From assembly GCA_964059195.1 (NCBI GenBank), contig CAXKWD010000007.1, forward strand, positions 151,453,769 through 151,517,768: a DNA stretch of 64,000 bases. Reading direction: 5' to 3'. Made by a program: the position numbers and the translations under genes. Under the pieces are notes generated by a model that saw only the letters and a list, made by a program, of their open reading frames with translations, had not been told where the DNA came from and ran no database searches. How positions within the stretch are numbered: the stretch's first letter is position 1; the number at the start of each line of letters is the position of its first letter. Below, piece by piece: positions 12,890 to 27,306 of this stretch. This stretch comes from Ectobius pallidus (lineage: Eukaryota; Arthropoda; Insecta; Blattodea; Ectobiidae).

Positions 12890-15800
12890 GGGCGGTGGTT
12901 TCGTAGTTAGGGAAGCATGAAACGTTAAGATATGAAATAATTTTTCGAAAATCATGACATGGTATCCATTGCAATAGGTACCTAAAAAGTGCGTCTTATG
13001 GTCCGTAAAATACGGTATATTCTTTTTTTATTTATTTTTTCTGACGCGAGGAACTACTAGTTTAATAAGAAGGGGGAGTTTCTCTAACAAGGAGTGAAGA
13101 TGCTTAAGCGGTCACCATCTCCCCCTAACGTGGAGTGGCAGACAGACAGACTCGTATTACGCCATGAACTAATGTGTCGAGGAGGCGAGCTATTGTTGTT
13201 GCATCATGGCGCCCAGCCTGGGTGTTATTGTACCCCGCAAAGCAAACAAGTGACTAGCGCGAGCCGTCACTACCAGAAGCTGAATTTCCCAGACAAACCA
13301 TGAGAAGAAGAACGACGCAAATCTCATGAGAATGGAAATTATTCTGGACTATCGTAACAATCATTATCAGCAGGGCCGTTGCGTAATTTTTTGGCGCCCG
13401 GGGCAAGATTTCGTCAGGCGCCCCCCCAAAAAAAACTTAATTCCACGTGCACCCACCCGACATTCCACCTATCTGTAAGGATTCAAACACAAACACACAG
13501 CGAGCGACGTGACGCGACACTATCAAATACATATAAACATAATGGGGTTAAACACGCATTATTATTAGGTTATTATTATTAACAGTATACAAGCAAATCC
13601 AGTTGCTCAATTTTGAGCAAATATTTATTTTGGGATAACTTAGCAAGTATAAAGTTATTGGTGTCAAATATTTATTTGTTCAATAAATACAAACAACTTA
13701 ATATTCAAAATTCAGCTATACTTAACTTTAAAAATACGTTATGTACATCTAACATATTATTTCAAATTTTGTTTTATTTTTGCCGTTGCCACGACGCCCC
13801 CCTGGTCGCGGCGCCCGGGGCGATCGCCCCGGTCGCCCTGCCCACGCGACGGCCCTGATTATCAGGGCCCGGATTTTGAGGACATGTCATCTTTTAACTC
13901 GAACATCAAAGACGTTGCCCACTAGATGGTCATGTCTTGTAGATTATGAGAATGGTAATTTTTAGGGTCTTTTTTGCCATTTTTCCCGTTTTCTAATTTT
14001 TAGGTTATTTTTGTAATTCAATGGCATTATTTTGTCATTTTTTGGGTATTTTACGGATTTTTCAACATTTCATATTTTCAGATTATTTTAAAAATATGTC
14101 ATTTTTTATTTTGTGTTATTTCTTGCATTATATATAGAGTTTTTGTGCATTTGCTTACATTGAATATTATCGGTTCTCTAAATAAGCATAAATAAATAAA
14201 ATCAGGAAAACTGATGTAACAAAGTGCCAGTATGTTTTTGTTTAAACAGTTATGATTGCAGTTATGATATGCAGAATACAAAAAAAAAAGTCAAATTGGC
14301 CGGTTTCGGGATCTGAACCATGGAACTCCAGAATGTCAGGCCAAGACGTTACCATCTCAGCCACCTGGGTCAGTTTAACGGTCTAGTTGGATAAGCGCAT
14401 TTAAAGCAATAGTGTTGTCATAGCTAACTGTATTTTAATTGCCAAAGCCTTATAAGATCACTTACTTACTTACTTACTCACTCACTCACTCACTCACTCA
14501 CTCACTCACTCACTCACTCACTCACTCACTCACTCACTCACTCACTAACTCACTCTCTCACTCACTCACTCACTCACTCACTCACTCACTCACTCAATGG
14601 CAATAGACAATTCCTCAGCAAACTAAACGAATATTATCTATTTTATGGAACCCGGAGGTTCATTGCCGCGCTTACCTAAACCCGCCATCAACCCTATTCT
14701 GTGCTAACTCCATCCATCTATCCCTCGCAAATCTACTTCCCTTAAATGTAACCTAATATTGTCCTCCCATCTACGTCTAGGTCTTCCAAGTGATCTTTTC
14801 CCTTCGTGTCTTCCATTTAATACTTTTGAGATATGTCTTTCCTCCCCCATGCTTGAAACAAGTCCAGCCCATTTCTTCCTCCGTGATTTAATTATCCTTA
14901 CTATATCCAGTGAAAGAGTACAGGTTATGAAGCTCATCATTGTGAAGTTTTCTTTAGTCCCCGTTTTCTTCTCTCTTGGGCCCAAATATTTTCCTAAGCA
15001 CCCTGTTTTCGAACACTCTCAGATTATGTTCTTCCCGAAGAGTAAGCGACCAAGTCGCACATACATATAGTAGGCCTACAACCGGCAGGATATTTGTCTT
15101 ATAAGTTTTTTACTGTTGATAATTCTCCCTGTCTGTAGTAATAAATGATTTTTACAGTAGTAGTAATAAGTTCATAGACGAGGGCAAGACGTAACAGGGA
15201 GAAAGACAAACACTGGACTTGTTCCCTGTGGTAATAATTTTAAGGAGTAAAGCTTGACATTCCAAACACCCTCTTGCTAGAGTAACAATGTAATCGATGC
15301 GCCTGACGTGGAGAGCTCCTCGAAAAAAGCTGTTAATGAAGGGAATGAAGACTTAAAGCAAACATTAACCATGGCGTGCAGAAATGACACAAGTCCATTT
15401 CTTTGTCTAAATTCTGTGGTACAGAAGCCATGTCGTGTTGCAAATGTCAGTACACCATATTTCAGTAGTTGCTCTTTTTTCCGTCGTTTTAAAGAGATAA
15501 TTCGGGTTCATGAAAAAATGTGAAAATGAAAAAGATGTGTTTTTTTACGTTGCTTCATTCCATAAATATCTGTTTTTGCGACATCGTTCGTTGTGTCTTC
15601 ATAGTGGGTATTCGCTGATATCAGACAAGACTGCGTGTTTTTATGACACGACTAACTGATTACCGACCTTTGTACGGGTGAAATAGTATATTGCGACACA
15701 AGGGCGGAAAGGCACGTTTACGGGTCGAGGAAACAGATTGAAAACCCGAGGCGCAGCCGAGGGTTTTTAAGTTTTCGAGACCCGTAAATGCCTTTACGGT

Positions 15801-18800
15801 CCGTGTGTTGCATGCTATTTTTTGCACGACGGTTACTTATATCAATTTAATTATATTAATTGTGATATTACCTGAAAATATTATGTAAATACAGATTTGA
15901 AGAATGGTGCTTATTTCAGAAAGGGATTCGCATTTGTTATTGTTTATGGCAACCGAATATTTATAAAGCGGGGAGGCCTTGGTCATTTCTGCTCGCAAAT
16001 AAGCATTTGCGGGCGGTAAAGTAACTTTCCGCCCGTCGCCCCTAGCAACAATTCACTTTCCGCCCGTCGCCCCTAGCAACAAGATTGCGTGTGGTAATGT
16101 CAAGTTACGAGCCATGTAAACAACTGTCGTAAGAAACACTTACTAGCTAAGGAGTGCAAAAAAGTATTTAGCACAGTTTTTAGCCTTAACAGTTACCATA
16201 GAAACATCATTGACCTATGTGTGTATGTACATATAAAATTTTTTTATACCGTTTAAAATTTTAAATTCTGTTGTCAATGGACCCACAAAAATATTATTAT
16301 TATTTATCACACTTAAAAACGGCCTTAAAAGTTCTGTCAGTCCACGTTATGGCAGGCCTATATGTCTTATCACCTTCTTTTAAAATTTTATATTCGTTAG
16401 ATTCGTCATATATATTAAAATGTCCAGAGTTTTATTCAAACACATTCCCTAAGAACAAATTATTTCCCAGGAGTTATTGTGATTTCGTTGGTGAAACTTC
16501 TTGTAGAAAAAACTTTAGTGTCCGGAATGTGCAGGTAAAATGTTAACATTTATAGGTCGCTGTTTTTCTTCTTTAGCGTGTCATAAAGCTTTGCATTAAG
16601 TTGAAACGGTACGGTCTCTTATTCTGTATTAGAATGTGAAGTGAGAAAGGTGCATTGCAGCCATTTCATAAAATATGGGAATTTTTCCCTCAAAGAGAGA
16701 AGTTATAGAATTATTTTAATTGGGTGGTCAAAAATAAGTTTAAAACCTCAAATTCTCTGAATTTTAAGGACTTAGGTGTATCTGAAGTGGTTTCATGTGT
16801 AAAATCTGTCGATTTACTTATTTATTGCATTGAGTTACTTTTTTTGCCATTTTTGGCATGATTTTAACACTCTTTAATACCAAGTAGTCAAGAGTAATCA
16901 GCTATGTCCATTTTCATTTGAGAAAATATACATCTTAAGGTACAATTTGGTATAAGATTAACTTAAAAAAATATGTGTGGTTAATTACTATGTAAAACAA
17001 CGAACAAGGGAATTTTTGTCCCACCCGTAACAGTGATAGTTTTGTTAAATTATTATTGGTGAGTTAAATAAATTTTTGACAACCTGGAAACAGTTTATAA
17101 TTTGTATTTAATCCCTCATACCTTCATTAATAACAACATTAAGACCCTAACAGTAATAGCAGAACAGAAAATGAGCTTTTGTTTTGCATCATTAAAATCA
17201 GTGTCCAAATTACCTATGTCCCACCCGTAACAGATTTTGAAAAACAAATTTAAAATATTTAGAATAAATTTTAAATAATGCTTTGCATGTAGTGTGGAAG
17301 ATAAGGCATTGTAAATTGTACAGAATGTGAAGAATCAATTCTAGTTTATTATTTATGATATGTAATAAACAAAAATAGCTTTTATAATATGTCAGAATGT
17401 CCCACCCGTATTTATGAAATGGCTGATTGGCCATTCTTACGGTAAAGAAAGTTACGTGAGTGCATTAATCAGATTTTATTTTATTTTTACAACAAATTTA
17501 CACATAATATTATTATACTAAGAGGCAAAAAACTTACATTTGGGCATAGGAAGTTAGGTTTCACATCACTATTTTTAAAATGGCACTTGACCCATTTGTG
17601 GTTCACAGCCCTTCAATTGATATAAAAGGTAAAGTGATCCCTATACAGGCCATGGAGGCCCAGAGGGTTCCAGGAGATTGAGGCTCCCAGATTTTTGGAC
17701 ATTCGGCACATGAAGGTGGTAAGGTTGTCAGCCTTACGCACCTTTACCCCCAGGATTGCTCCTGGTACTCATTTCTGTTAGAGGCTGAGTCGACCCCAGG
17801 GCCATAGTGCCACCAGAAGGATTAGGCCAATTGAAAAATCTCAACGACCTCATCGGGAATCGAACCCGCGACCTTCCGGTTTGTAGCGCAGCGCCTCAAC
17901 CACTACGCTACGGCGTGCAATTGACCCATTGTGGTTCACAGCCCTTCAGTTGATATAAAAGGTAAAGTGATCCCTATACAGGCCATGGAGGCCCAGAGGG
18001 TTCCAGCAGGTTGAGGCTCCCAGATTTTTGGACATTCGGCACATGAAGGTGGTAAGGTTGTCAGCCTTACGCACCTTTACCCCCAGGATTGCTCCTGGTA
18101 CTCATTTCTGTTAGAGGCTGAGTCGACCCCAGGGCCATAGTGCCACCAGAAGGATTAGGCCAATTGAAAAATCTCAACGACCTCATCGGGAATCGAACCC
18201 GCGACCTTCCGGTTTGTAGCGCAGCGCCTCAACCACTACGCTACGGCGTGCAATTGACCCATTGTGGTTCACAGCCCTTCAGTTGATGTAAAAGGTAAAG
18301 TGATCCCTATACAGGCCATGGAGGCCCAGAGGGTTCCAGCAGGTTGAGGCTCCCAGATTTTTGGACATTCGGCACATGAAGGTGGTAAGGTTGTCAGCCT
18401 TATGCACCGGCCGCCTTTACCCCCATGATTGCTCTTGGTACTCATTTCTGTTAGAGGCTGAGTCGACCCCAGGTCCATAGTGCCACCAGAAGGATTAGGC
18501 CAATTGAAAAATCTCAACGACCTCATCGGGAATCGAACCCACGACCTTCCGGTTTGTAGCGCAGCGCCTCAACCACTACGCTACGGCGTACCTAGGGTGG
18601 CCATTTCTAAAATATCAGAAAGTAGGACACGGTTCTTCGGTAATCTAGCATAGTATAAAACTTCGGGCATGTACGGCTGGACAACAGATATTACATGGTA
18701 TAATCCTGACTAATTCCAGACTTAATAACTGCATTTATATAAAATAAATGATTATACACTGCAAAAAAGGGATTTTCATCTCTATTTATATTTTCGTCCT

Positions 18801-21800
18801 TTCTTTGCCCTCCGCAGGAGGTTTTTGTTGGTCAGGAATTCCTTATACATGGAATTACACTCTTCCGAGAACAAATTTTATTAATACGCTTTACCGACCC
18901 ATCGGAGTCTCTAAAAGGGGTACAAATCAACGTCCGGCAAAAAACCGCGCCGGATGGAGGACTGCTTAGCAAAAAGCCTTACAGTCCGGCCAAAATCCGG
19001 ACTTCTGGCCACCCTGGGCGTACCCCTCTTCAATTGATATTAATTCCTAAAACTTTTTCTGAAAAACAGTTGTCTTTTTTCTATATTTGTTTTTGCACTC
19101 CTTAGCTAGTAAGTGGTACTTACGAACGTTGTTTACATGGATCGTAAGTTGACATTCCCACACAGTCTTGTTGCTAAGGACGGTTGCGATGAGGTTAAAT
19201 TACTTACGGTCCAAGCGCTACGTCATAATTCATTACGATACACTTCATAATACAAGCCTTTATGGGCACGGCCCCCAGGACAAATATTCGGTTCCCATAA
19301 CAACAAACACATGCGAATCACTTTCTGAAATAAACATCTATTTTCAAGAATGTATTTACATAATATTTTCAGGTAATATCACAATTAATATAATTAAATT
19401 GATATAAATAATCATCGTGCAAAAAATAGCATGCAACACACGGGCCGTAAAGGGATTTACGGGTCTCGAAAACTTAAAAACCCGAGGCGCAGCCGAGGGT
19501 TTTCAATCTGTTTCCTCGACCCGTAAACGTGCCTTACGGCACTTGTATCGCAATATACTATTTCCTCCTAACATAAAACGCTGTATAAGTTGCATTGAAT
19601 TTCTATATCGAAAGAATTTTTGGACAAATAATGCAAGGTAATTTATTAGAAATGTGGACAATATAGTGTTGAAGACTCGTGGACAGAGAGCTAAATACTG
19701 ACTTTAGGGTGTGGAAACCGCAGACTTTAGCTAGTAATGGACCCCGCTTGTCACATGTCATGTGTTCATTACAAGCTAAAGTCTGCGGTTTCCATTGTGT
19801 TTTGTTTGCGGCAATTAGCTCAAATATTGGCGCTCGGGTTACTCAACAATGTGCGAGTTCTCACATGAATTTAATATTACCCATCGATCTAGTGGGGTGG
19901 AAAGGGCTGCAGCCCTCTCTTCAATTTCCTACTTTTCTTTGTTCCTGGCTAGGAGTAATTTTTTAAAGCGATAGAATATGATAATAGCTATTTATGTATC
20001 AAGTACGCAAAATAACGCTTTAGCGGACGAATCTAGTATAGCGGAAGAGGCGAAAGCCGAGGCTGAAATACTGGATGAGTCCGCTAAAGTTTTTGCGTAC
20101 GTGGTGCATACAATATTTTTTAGTAAAAGTTCTATAAATTATATGAAATAAAACAAAAAATACCGTTTAATTAATTATAATGAAAGGCAGTCAGTCATTT
20201 CTTTAAGTTATATTAGGTTTGTTCGCAAAGCAGTCAGAAACCAGGAACATATCGTTCGCGCATGCGCTCTTTCTCCACACGCGTTCGCAAAGCGAGAATC
20301 CGTGATTCTGATTTCAATCTTCTGTTCGCAAAGCTCTCACGGACAGTTTCTGCACTATAAGAAAAGTTTGCAGGCTCTAGCATGAATTGTTATCAGAGAC
20401 ATGCGCAGTAACCTATTTTCACGCGCCTGACTCCACCCTCCTATAACATTGCGCCAGATTTATAAACATAGGCTACTTATATGTATGAATAATGGAAGAT
20501 AATTAAAAGTTTCCCAAAATATAGATTATATTGCCGATATATAGTGCATTTATAACATGTCAAAGGGAAATATATATTTTATTTGCATATCACATCGATT
20601 AAACGCAGGAACTATCGATTCCAAATTCTTGTAACCGTTCGCAAAGTGCAAATCACGGGTAAGTTACAGACTGGACATGCGCAGTACAACAAATTCTCAA
20701 GCGGTCACGGATTTGCTTTGCGAACAAACCTATTGTCATGGCCATCTAGATCATAAAACAACAATGACCGTACGTACCAATAGCAAATGCGGTAGTAAAG
20801 ATGCATAATATATGAGTCCCTTGTTTGTAAACAATATTGCATACCAACTAGTATTTATGAAAAGCTTGTGAAAATATAAATACCGAGGAAATTTCAATCC
20901 AAGCCAGAAACATTGAATTGGAGCGGCTACCAGCAACTTCACGGCAGAAATAGGCTATGAGAAGCAGGGCCGTGGAAAGAAAGCAAGGGCCCCAGGGGCA
21001 AATTTTTCCGGGCCCCCGTCAAATATTAAATTCTCTACACAACTTGCCCTTTATAATGTATGCAACAAAAAGATTATATAACAATATTACACAATTATTA
21101 AGTGCCAGAATGGTACCGGTACTTTATGAGATTCTTTGGTAGACAGGAAAATATCTGTCCGTCTGACTGTCAGTCTGTCCGTGTGCCTGTAAGCGCCATA
21201 ACTCAAATACGCTTTATCGGATTTTCATACAACTTGGTATAGGCCTACCATTTATAACGCCCATGGGACGAAGACTATTGATTTTGGACCAAATCAGTTA
21301 ACTGATGCCGGGCACGAAACGGAAAAATTAATTAAAATGTTCTAATTAGGAACAATTTTATCTGTATGTACCAGTTTAATCTTTTAAAAATTATGATTTT
21401 AAATGCCGAACGCTAGTGAGGCCAACTGTTGAGTCCAAATGGATTTATGCTTCTACTTTTCAAAAATAGCAATTTTTCTTCAAGAATAATCCGTTTCAGA
21501 TTAACTGATTAATTCCGTGTCACCGTTATACGACGGGACAATGCAGATTAAAAAAAAAATAAAAAAATAAACATAACTCAAACTGTTTATTAACTTATAA
21601 CAAATTTTATTTTAGAGTAAATTTAGAAAGTAAAAAAAAAAACCTGGTCGGCCGGGCCCCCTTTTGGGACCCGGGCCCCGGGGCTGCAGCCCCGGCTGCC
21701 CCTCCCTCTCGTCGGGCCTGATGAGAAGGGATATATTACGGCATTCATATGCTGTTCGTCCATGGAAAGGAATGTTTTTCAAGTGAACCAAAATGTGAAA

Positions 21801-23499
21801 AGTTGTTGGCCTATATTTGTTGTCATGTGAAGAAGTGGGCTACCGTGTTTTGCGAAAAATCCTGGTAAAGTTTCTGATTATCATAAAGAAACGTGTTGGC
21901 TTAAATTTGTTGTTTTATGACCAATTATATGCGTAAATTCATGTTAAAGTTGGTGTGACTGGTCAATGCCGTCTGGGTTTTGTTTATAGATTGCCATGAC
22001 GACTTTAAAGGACAAGGCCGCTAAAATTGCATTTTGAATGCAGTTTGAATGCACTTTTATGCAATTTTAGCAATTTTAGCGGACTTGTCCTTTAAAGTGC
22101 AGCTTTTCGGCGTGTTACCAGTCCGATAAGCAGCTGTTTTAGAGAGCGTGTACTAAAAAAACATTTAAACCTGAAAAAAGTTTGAAATTCTGCATAGACT
22201 ATTAATCTAGTTATATGATTTTCTTTTTTTGGCAGGGAAATTTTATAACCTACATCTCTATATATATATATATAAAAGGGTTTGTCCTGACTGACTGACT
22301 GACTGACAGGAATCAATGTAGAGCCTAAACTATAACAGGTAGAGACTTGGAATTTTAACAGTACCTTCGTTTTATACTGTAGGTACTCACTAAGAAAGGA
22401 TTTTGCATAATTTTGATTTTAAATGCCAAAAATTAAATGTTTTTGAGAATACTTGATCCCTTTTTACACAGAATTATCAAATCCAAATCACAGTTCACAT
22501 GACAACATATTGTTGCCAGTGGTATCAGATGGGTTTGGATATAAAATATGAAATGCAAGTTTGACAAATAAGAGAAGTGATCAATATAATTCATGTTATA
22601 AATAAATATTAAAGAATGGAATCTACGAAAATAATGCAGTCACATAACTTTCTCTACCCTGGACATAGAGAAAACATAACGAGGTATGGTAATGTGTATA
22701 TTATTATATCGCAGGTTTTTGGAGAGAGAAGTATGAAAGTGATATTGCTTTCTGTTTAATTTCATCCCCAAAACAGTTTTAACGGTAACATGAGAGGGAG
22801 AAATAAAATTTTCCGCCTCGGTATTACAATTTTATGTTACCGGAATTTCTCTTTCATCTTATTTGAACCCTTTCCAGGCTTGCTGTGTACATACCTATAT
22901 AAGGATCTAGAATTTAAAAATCGAAAGCCCTTCATAAGTTAATTTCCAATTACAAAATGAAAAATCCTGGCGACGCCGGGTCTTTTAAGCTAGTTATGAA
23001 TAAGAGCTTTGAAATTAACCTTATGGGTGTTGATCCCTTATCTTTTTTATTTTGCTCTTATTTGTTGGAAATTATTATTACAGAACCAGCTCCTGATTAT
23101 TTGTCTTTTCAAAACATTATATTATATTTCCTGTAAAATTACTCAGTAAGGTGCAAGAAATAAGCTATGGACTTAATCACTGACTTAGCTGTTTTCTATA
23201 CAGTCCGAGGCTGGCTTATAAATTGTGTTAGAAATTGAGTCTCACGCATTTAAGGGTTAAATGATATTTTAACTATCTTTTTAGGTAGATTTTAGAAAAA
23301 TCTACCTATTGCAATGGATACCACTTTATGATTTTCGAAAAATTCTTTCATATCTTTACGTTTCATGCTCCCCTAAGTACGAAACCACCGCCCGTTCAAA
23401 AAAAAAATTGTGATATTTATATATATATATTTATATATATATATATTTATATATATATATTTATATATATATATTTATATATATATATATTTATATATA

Positions 23500-23556
<57 letters not shown>

Positions 23557-26500
23557 CTTTACACGATAGCGGCCGTAATTTTGAAGATATTTGAACCAAA
23601 TTTTATTATGTTATTTCTAGGCCCAATAGTTCGGACAAGTTCGTTAATGGGCAAAATTGGCCCAAGGGGGTGGTCGGGGGAGGGGGTTGAATTTTTTAAA
23701 AATGTATATCTCGGCCCCTATGAAGTATAGAGGGAAACTTTGTTTGAATAAATTAGAGTACTTCCTATGGAGTTCACAGTGACACCAACGATTCGGGGGT
23801 TCGAGTGAGGGTGGGGGTGGAGGTGGGGGTGGGGGATGAAAATTCGAAACTTTTGAAACCACGTATTGTGGGGTATCGTTGAAAAGCTCTTGATGAGTAC
23901 TCTACAAATCAATAAATAGTTTCTTGATAGCTCTCATATTAAGCGAGATTTTAATGTTTGAAAATAATAACACTTAAAAGAATTATTATAATATCATAAT
24001 TTTGTCTTGTTTAGCGGCTTTGCTAATTTTATTCATTGCTGATCTTGCGCACGGCCTCCCAGAATATTATATCCTATTCTTGTTGTCAAAACAAATGATT
24101 GTAGGCTCTTCCTCTTTACCGAATTCAGTTCTTATTACTGCAGGTTTACCATGCCAAGGCTAAAGAAGAAGAGTGCTATGCAGCGACAATAAATTAAACC
24201 AAAAGCACTTCGAAATCTACCTCCGCCTGTAGGCCTGCCTAAAGGGATTTTTTGCTCTTCCTTTGTGTTAGACATAACTGCTTGTTCTAATGGTGAATCA
24301 AGTCCTCCTTCTATCTTATTTTGAACCTTCCTGTACTTCTTTTGCCTCTTAAAATGCTATACCTTCCTCAGTCATCCTGAATACATGTTCACCCCATTCC
24401 TTTCTCCTTCCGTTCAGTTACCGGTTGGATCATACACATATCTCCATTGTTCTTCAGTACTTTGTCATGTAATGTATTTTCAGTTATTTTTCTCAGCACT
24501 GACATTTCCGTTGTTTCCATCATTCTTCGCGTTCTTGTGGTCTCTGTGGTTAACCACTACAAATACTACTACTCCTACTACTATCGTCTAAGCCTACCTA
24601 TTAACCATTTACAGGGTGCGGCATTTATCGTTTCCCATTTTTAAAACCGTGTAACACATTCATTTAACAAAGAAATAAGCTACAATGAACATTTCTATTT
24701 GCCTTACAGTCTTGGATTTGCAATTCTGGTCTTACTTTTCGAATATGATGTCCTTGAGATGCCCTCCATTAACTTCAACACATTGCTGCAATCTCCCTCG
24801 TACACTGGCCCTTACGCATTGTGTGGTGTCTTGCGTAACATTTGCAATTTCCTGCAAATCCACGCATAATCCAAAAGCGGCCACTTCACAGTCCTAAGGT
24901 CGTGGTGTGGTGTGCCATTGCAGCACAGGGTATTATTGGCCCTTATTTCTTTGAGAGCGATAATGGTGCTTCGGTTTCTGTCAACTCTGAACGTTACAAT
25001 CATATGCTGCAAACTTTCTTCCTACCAGAATTGACACATCGTAACTTGGATATTGAAAGATTGTGATTTCAACAGGATGGTGTTGTAGGGTAGCACATAG
25101 TGCACATCTTTCAATAGACAGCCTTTATGCTGCTTTCCCCGGCCGAATTCTTAACAAATTCTTTCCCTCCAAATCTCCTGACCTTACTGCACCAGATTTT
25201 TTTTTCTGTGGGACCCTCTGAAGTCTCAAATTTTCGCCCATGCCCTCCCTGACATTAACAGTCTTAACAATGCAATTCAGCAGGGAATTGCAAATTTTAC
25301 GCAAGACACCACACACCGCGTAATGACCAGTGTACGAGGGAGATTGCAGCAATGTGTTCAAGTTAATAGAGGGCATCTCAAGGAAATCATATTCACAAAG
25401 TAAGACCAGAATTGTAAATCCAAGACTGTAAGACATTTAAAAATGTTCAATGTAGCTTATTTCTTTGTTAAATAAATGTCTTACATGGTATTGAAAATGG
25501 GGAAACTTTAAATGCCGCACCCTGTACAATTCAAAATAACACAAATAATTATTTCAGCAATATTAATTTTGGCCATAAACTAGATAATGTTGATGACAAA
25601 ACACAAACATAAGCCAACCCAATATTACGGCCTTCTTTTCTACCCACTCATTCAAAATCTGCAATCCCTTATCATAACGAAGGATTTTTCAATATTGGTT
25701 CGTTATATGACTTTTATATAGCTCCAAGAGAGAGGAAATTTCTTCACAATTTGATCACGATTAATTATTTTCATCAAATGTTTGTGCTATGTTTATTATT
25801 CGCACACTTTATCTTGAGCTTCACACTCCATAATGCTGAAAACCGTCCATATAAAGAAGGCCTCGCTCGAAAAAATGAAGATCGCGACCCGTCCCCAGTA
25901 TTGCCATACCCAAAAACTTCCCGTTGCGGCATTCTTGAGGTCCCGTCAATTTTTTTTATTTGTTTACATCATATTATTCTGAAAATGACATAATAAATCC
26001 AGGGATATTAGAAGAAAAGTACTGGTGTTGTGGAAATGGTCGATATAAGTGACAACGAAGTTAAAAATAAAGAATCTTCAAACCAAGAAGTATCGGAAAT
26101 CAGCGAAATAATAAAACAAATAAATGAAATGGAAGGAAAAGCAATTCAATGTGTTTTAAGCTGAATCTGTCGTTGGAGAAAAGAACAAGTCAAGTTTTAT
26201 TATTTCGTTGTATTAATAGTGTTGTATTAATTACCTATAAACTTTCGCGAAAGGTAATTAGTTAAATTACATCAATTCAGGCATGTGACAGTGCGTATTC
26301 AAGTAGGCCTACATGTATAATGCTACGACTTTTAAACGATTTTCTATATTCTGAAGACCGGGAGAGAAACTGTCTAAATAGGCCTAAATATATTACTTTA
26401 TTCATTTCTCCAGCGATATATTCTACTATAATATCTGAATCAATATAAAATCTTTAGTTTGGTTGAAAGTGCTACAAATTACAGTTAGTTCCATTGTGTA

Positions 26501-27249
26501 CCAGCATAGAACTACACACGTTATATTTTCTGGTAATTGGCAACCCTTCAGAAATGACGTAAATTTTAACTCACCGCCTTCTGCAATAGTCCTTACACTG
26601 CATGCAATATCAGCTCCCCTCACCCCCGCATTTTTTCGGCTCAAGATAAAGTGTGAGCATAATAACTGTTCCAGCATGATATGATTTGTTCCAAACAAAT
26701 CTGCATTTTACTAGTGTCTACTTTTTATTTTTCTAGGATACCTCAATTACAGAAGGTGATACCGTACATGAAAACAAATCACAATACAGTCGTAGAGGAA
26801 ATTACATTTACTAACTTTATTTTGGATTCTGCTGTTATAATAACCATGAAAGACAAGCAAGTTGTAGGCATGTATTCACGAAACCATAGAATAATGTTTC
26901 TGCTAAACATTACATTGCTAGAGTGCACAGTAGGCTACTCACCGTCCTTCTTCATGTTGACTTGCAGACACTTGTTGAACCTGCAGGCTTGACATTGGTT
27001 ACGTCTGGTCACATCCACTACACAGCGACCATTCTCCTTACATACGTAGTCCAAATTCCTGGAAACAGTTACAGCACATTCATTATTAGGGTTAGAATCT
27101 TCATGACCTAAAGAAGTGGAAAATATGACTGCAAATATGACCTTAAAAAGCGACTAGATATGACCCAAAAGTCCTAAATATGACCTCACAAAAGAAGTAT
27201 TTTCTAAAAATAAATGTTTAAATTTAAAACGTTTAATGACATTAGATTA

Positions 27250-27306
<57 letters not shown>

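Noticed and set aside
12280..13000. Helitron assignment for the family with the GGTAGATTT hairpin
   Set aside because: A terminal hairpin is present in two copies, but no CTRR end or A|T target could be shown.
18269..18526. 85-residue minus-strand frame
   Set aside because: Lies wholly in a SINE unit; the same frame reappears in 38404-38589.
23328..23730. Long Ile/Tyr-rich open frames
   Set aside because: They are translations of the (TA)n microsatellite inside a repeat.
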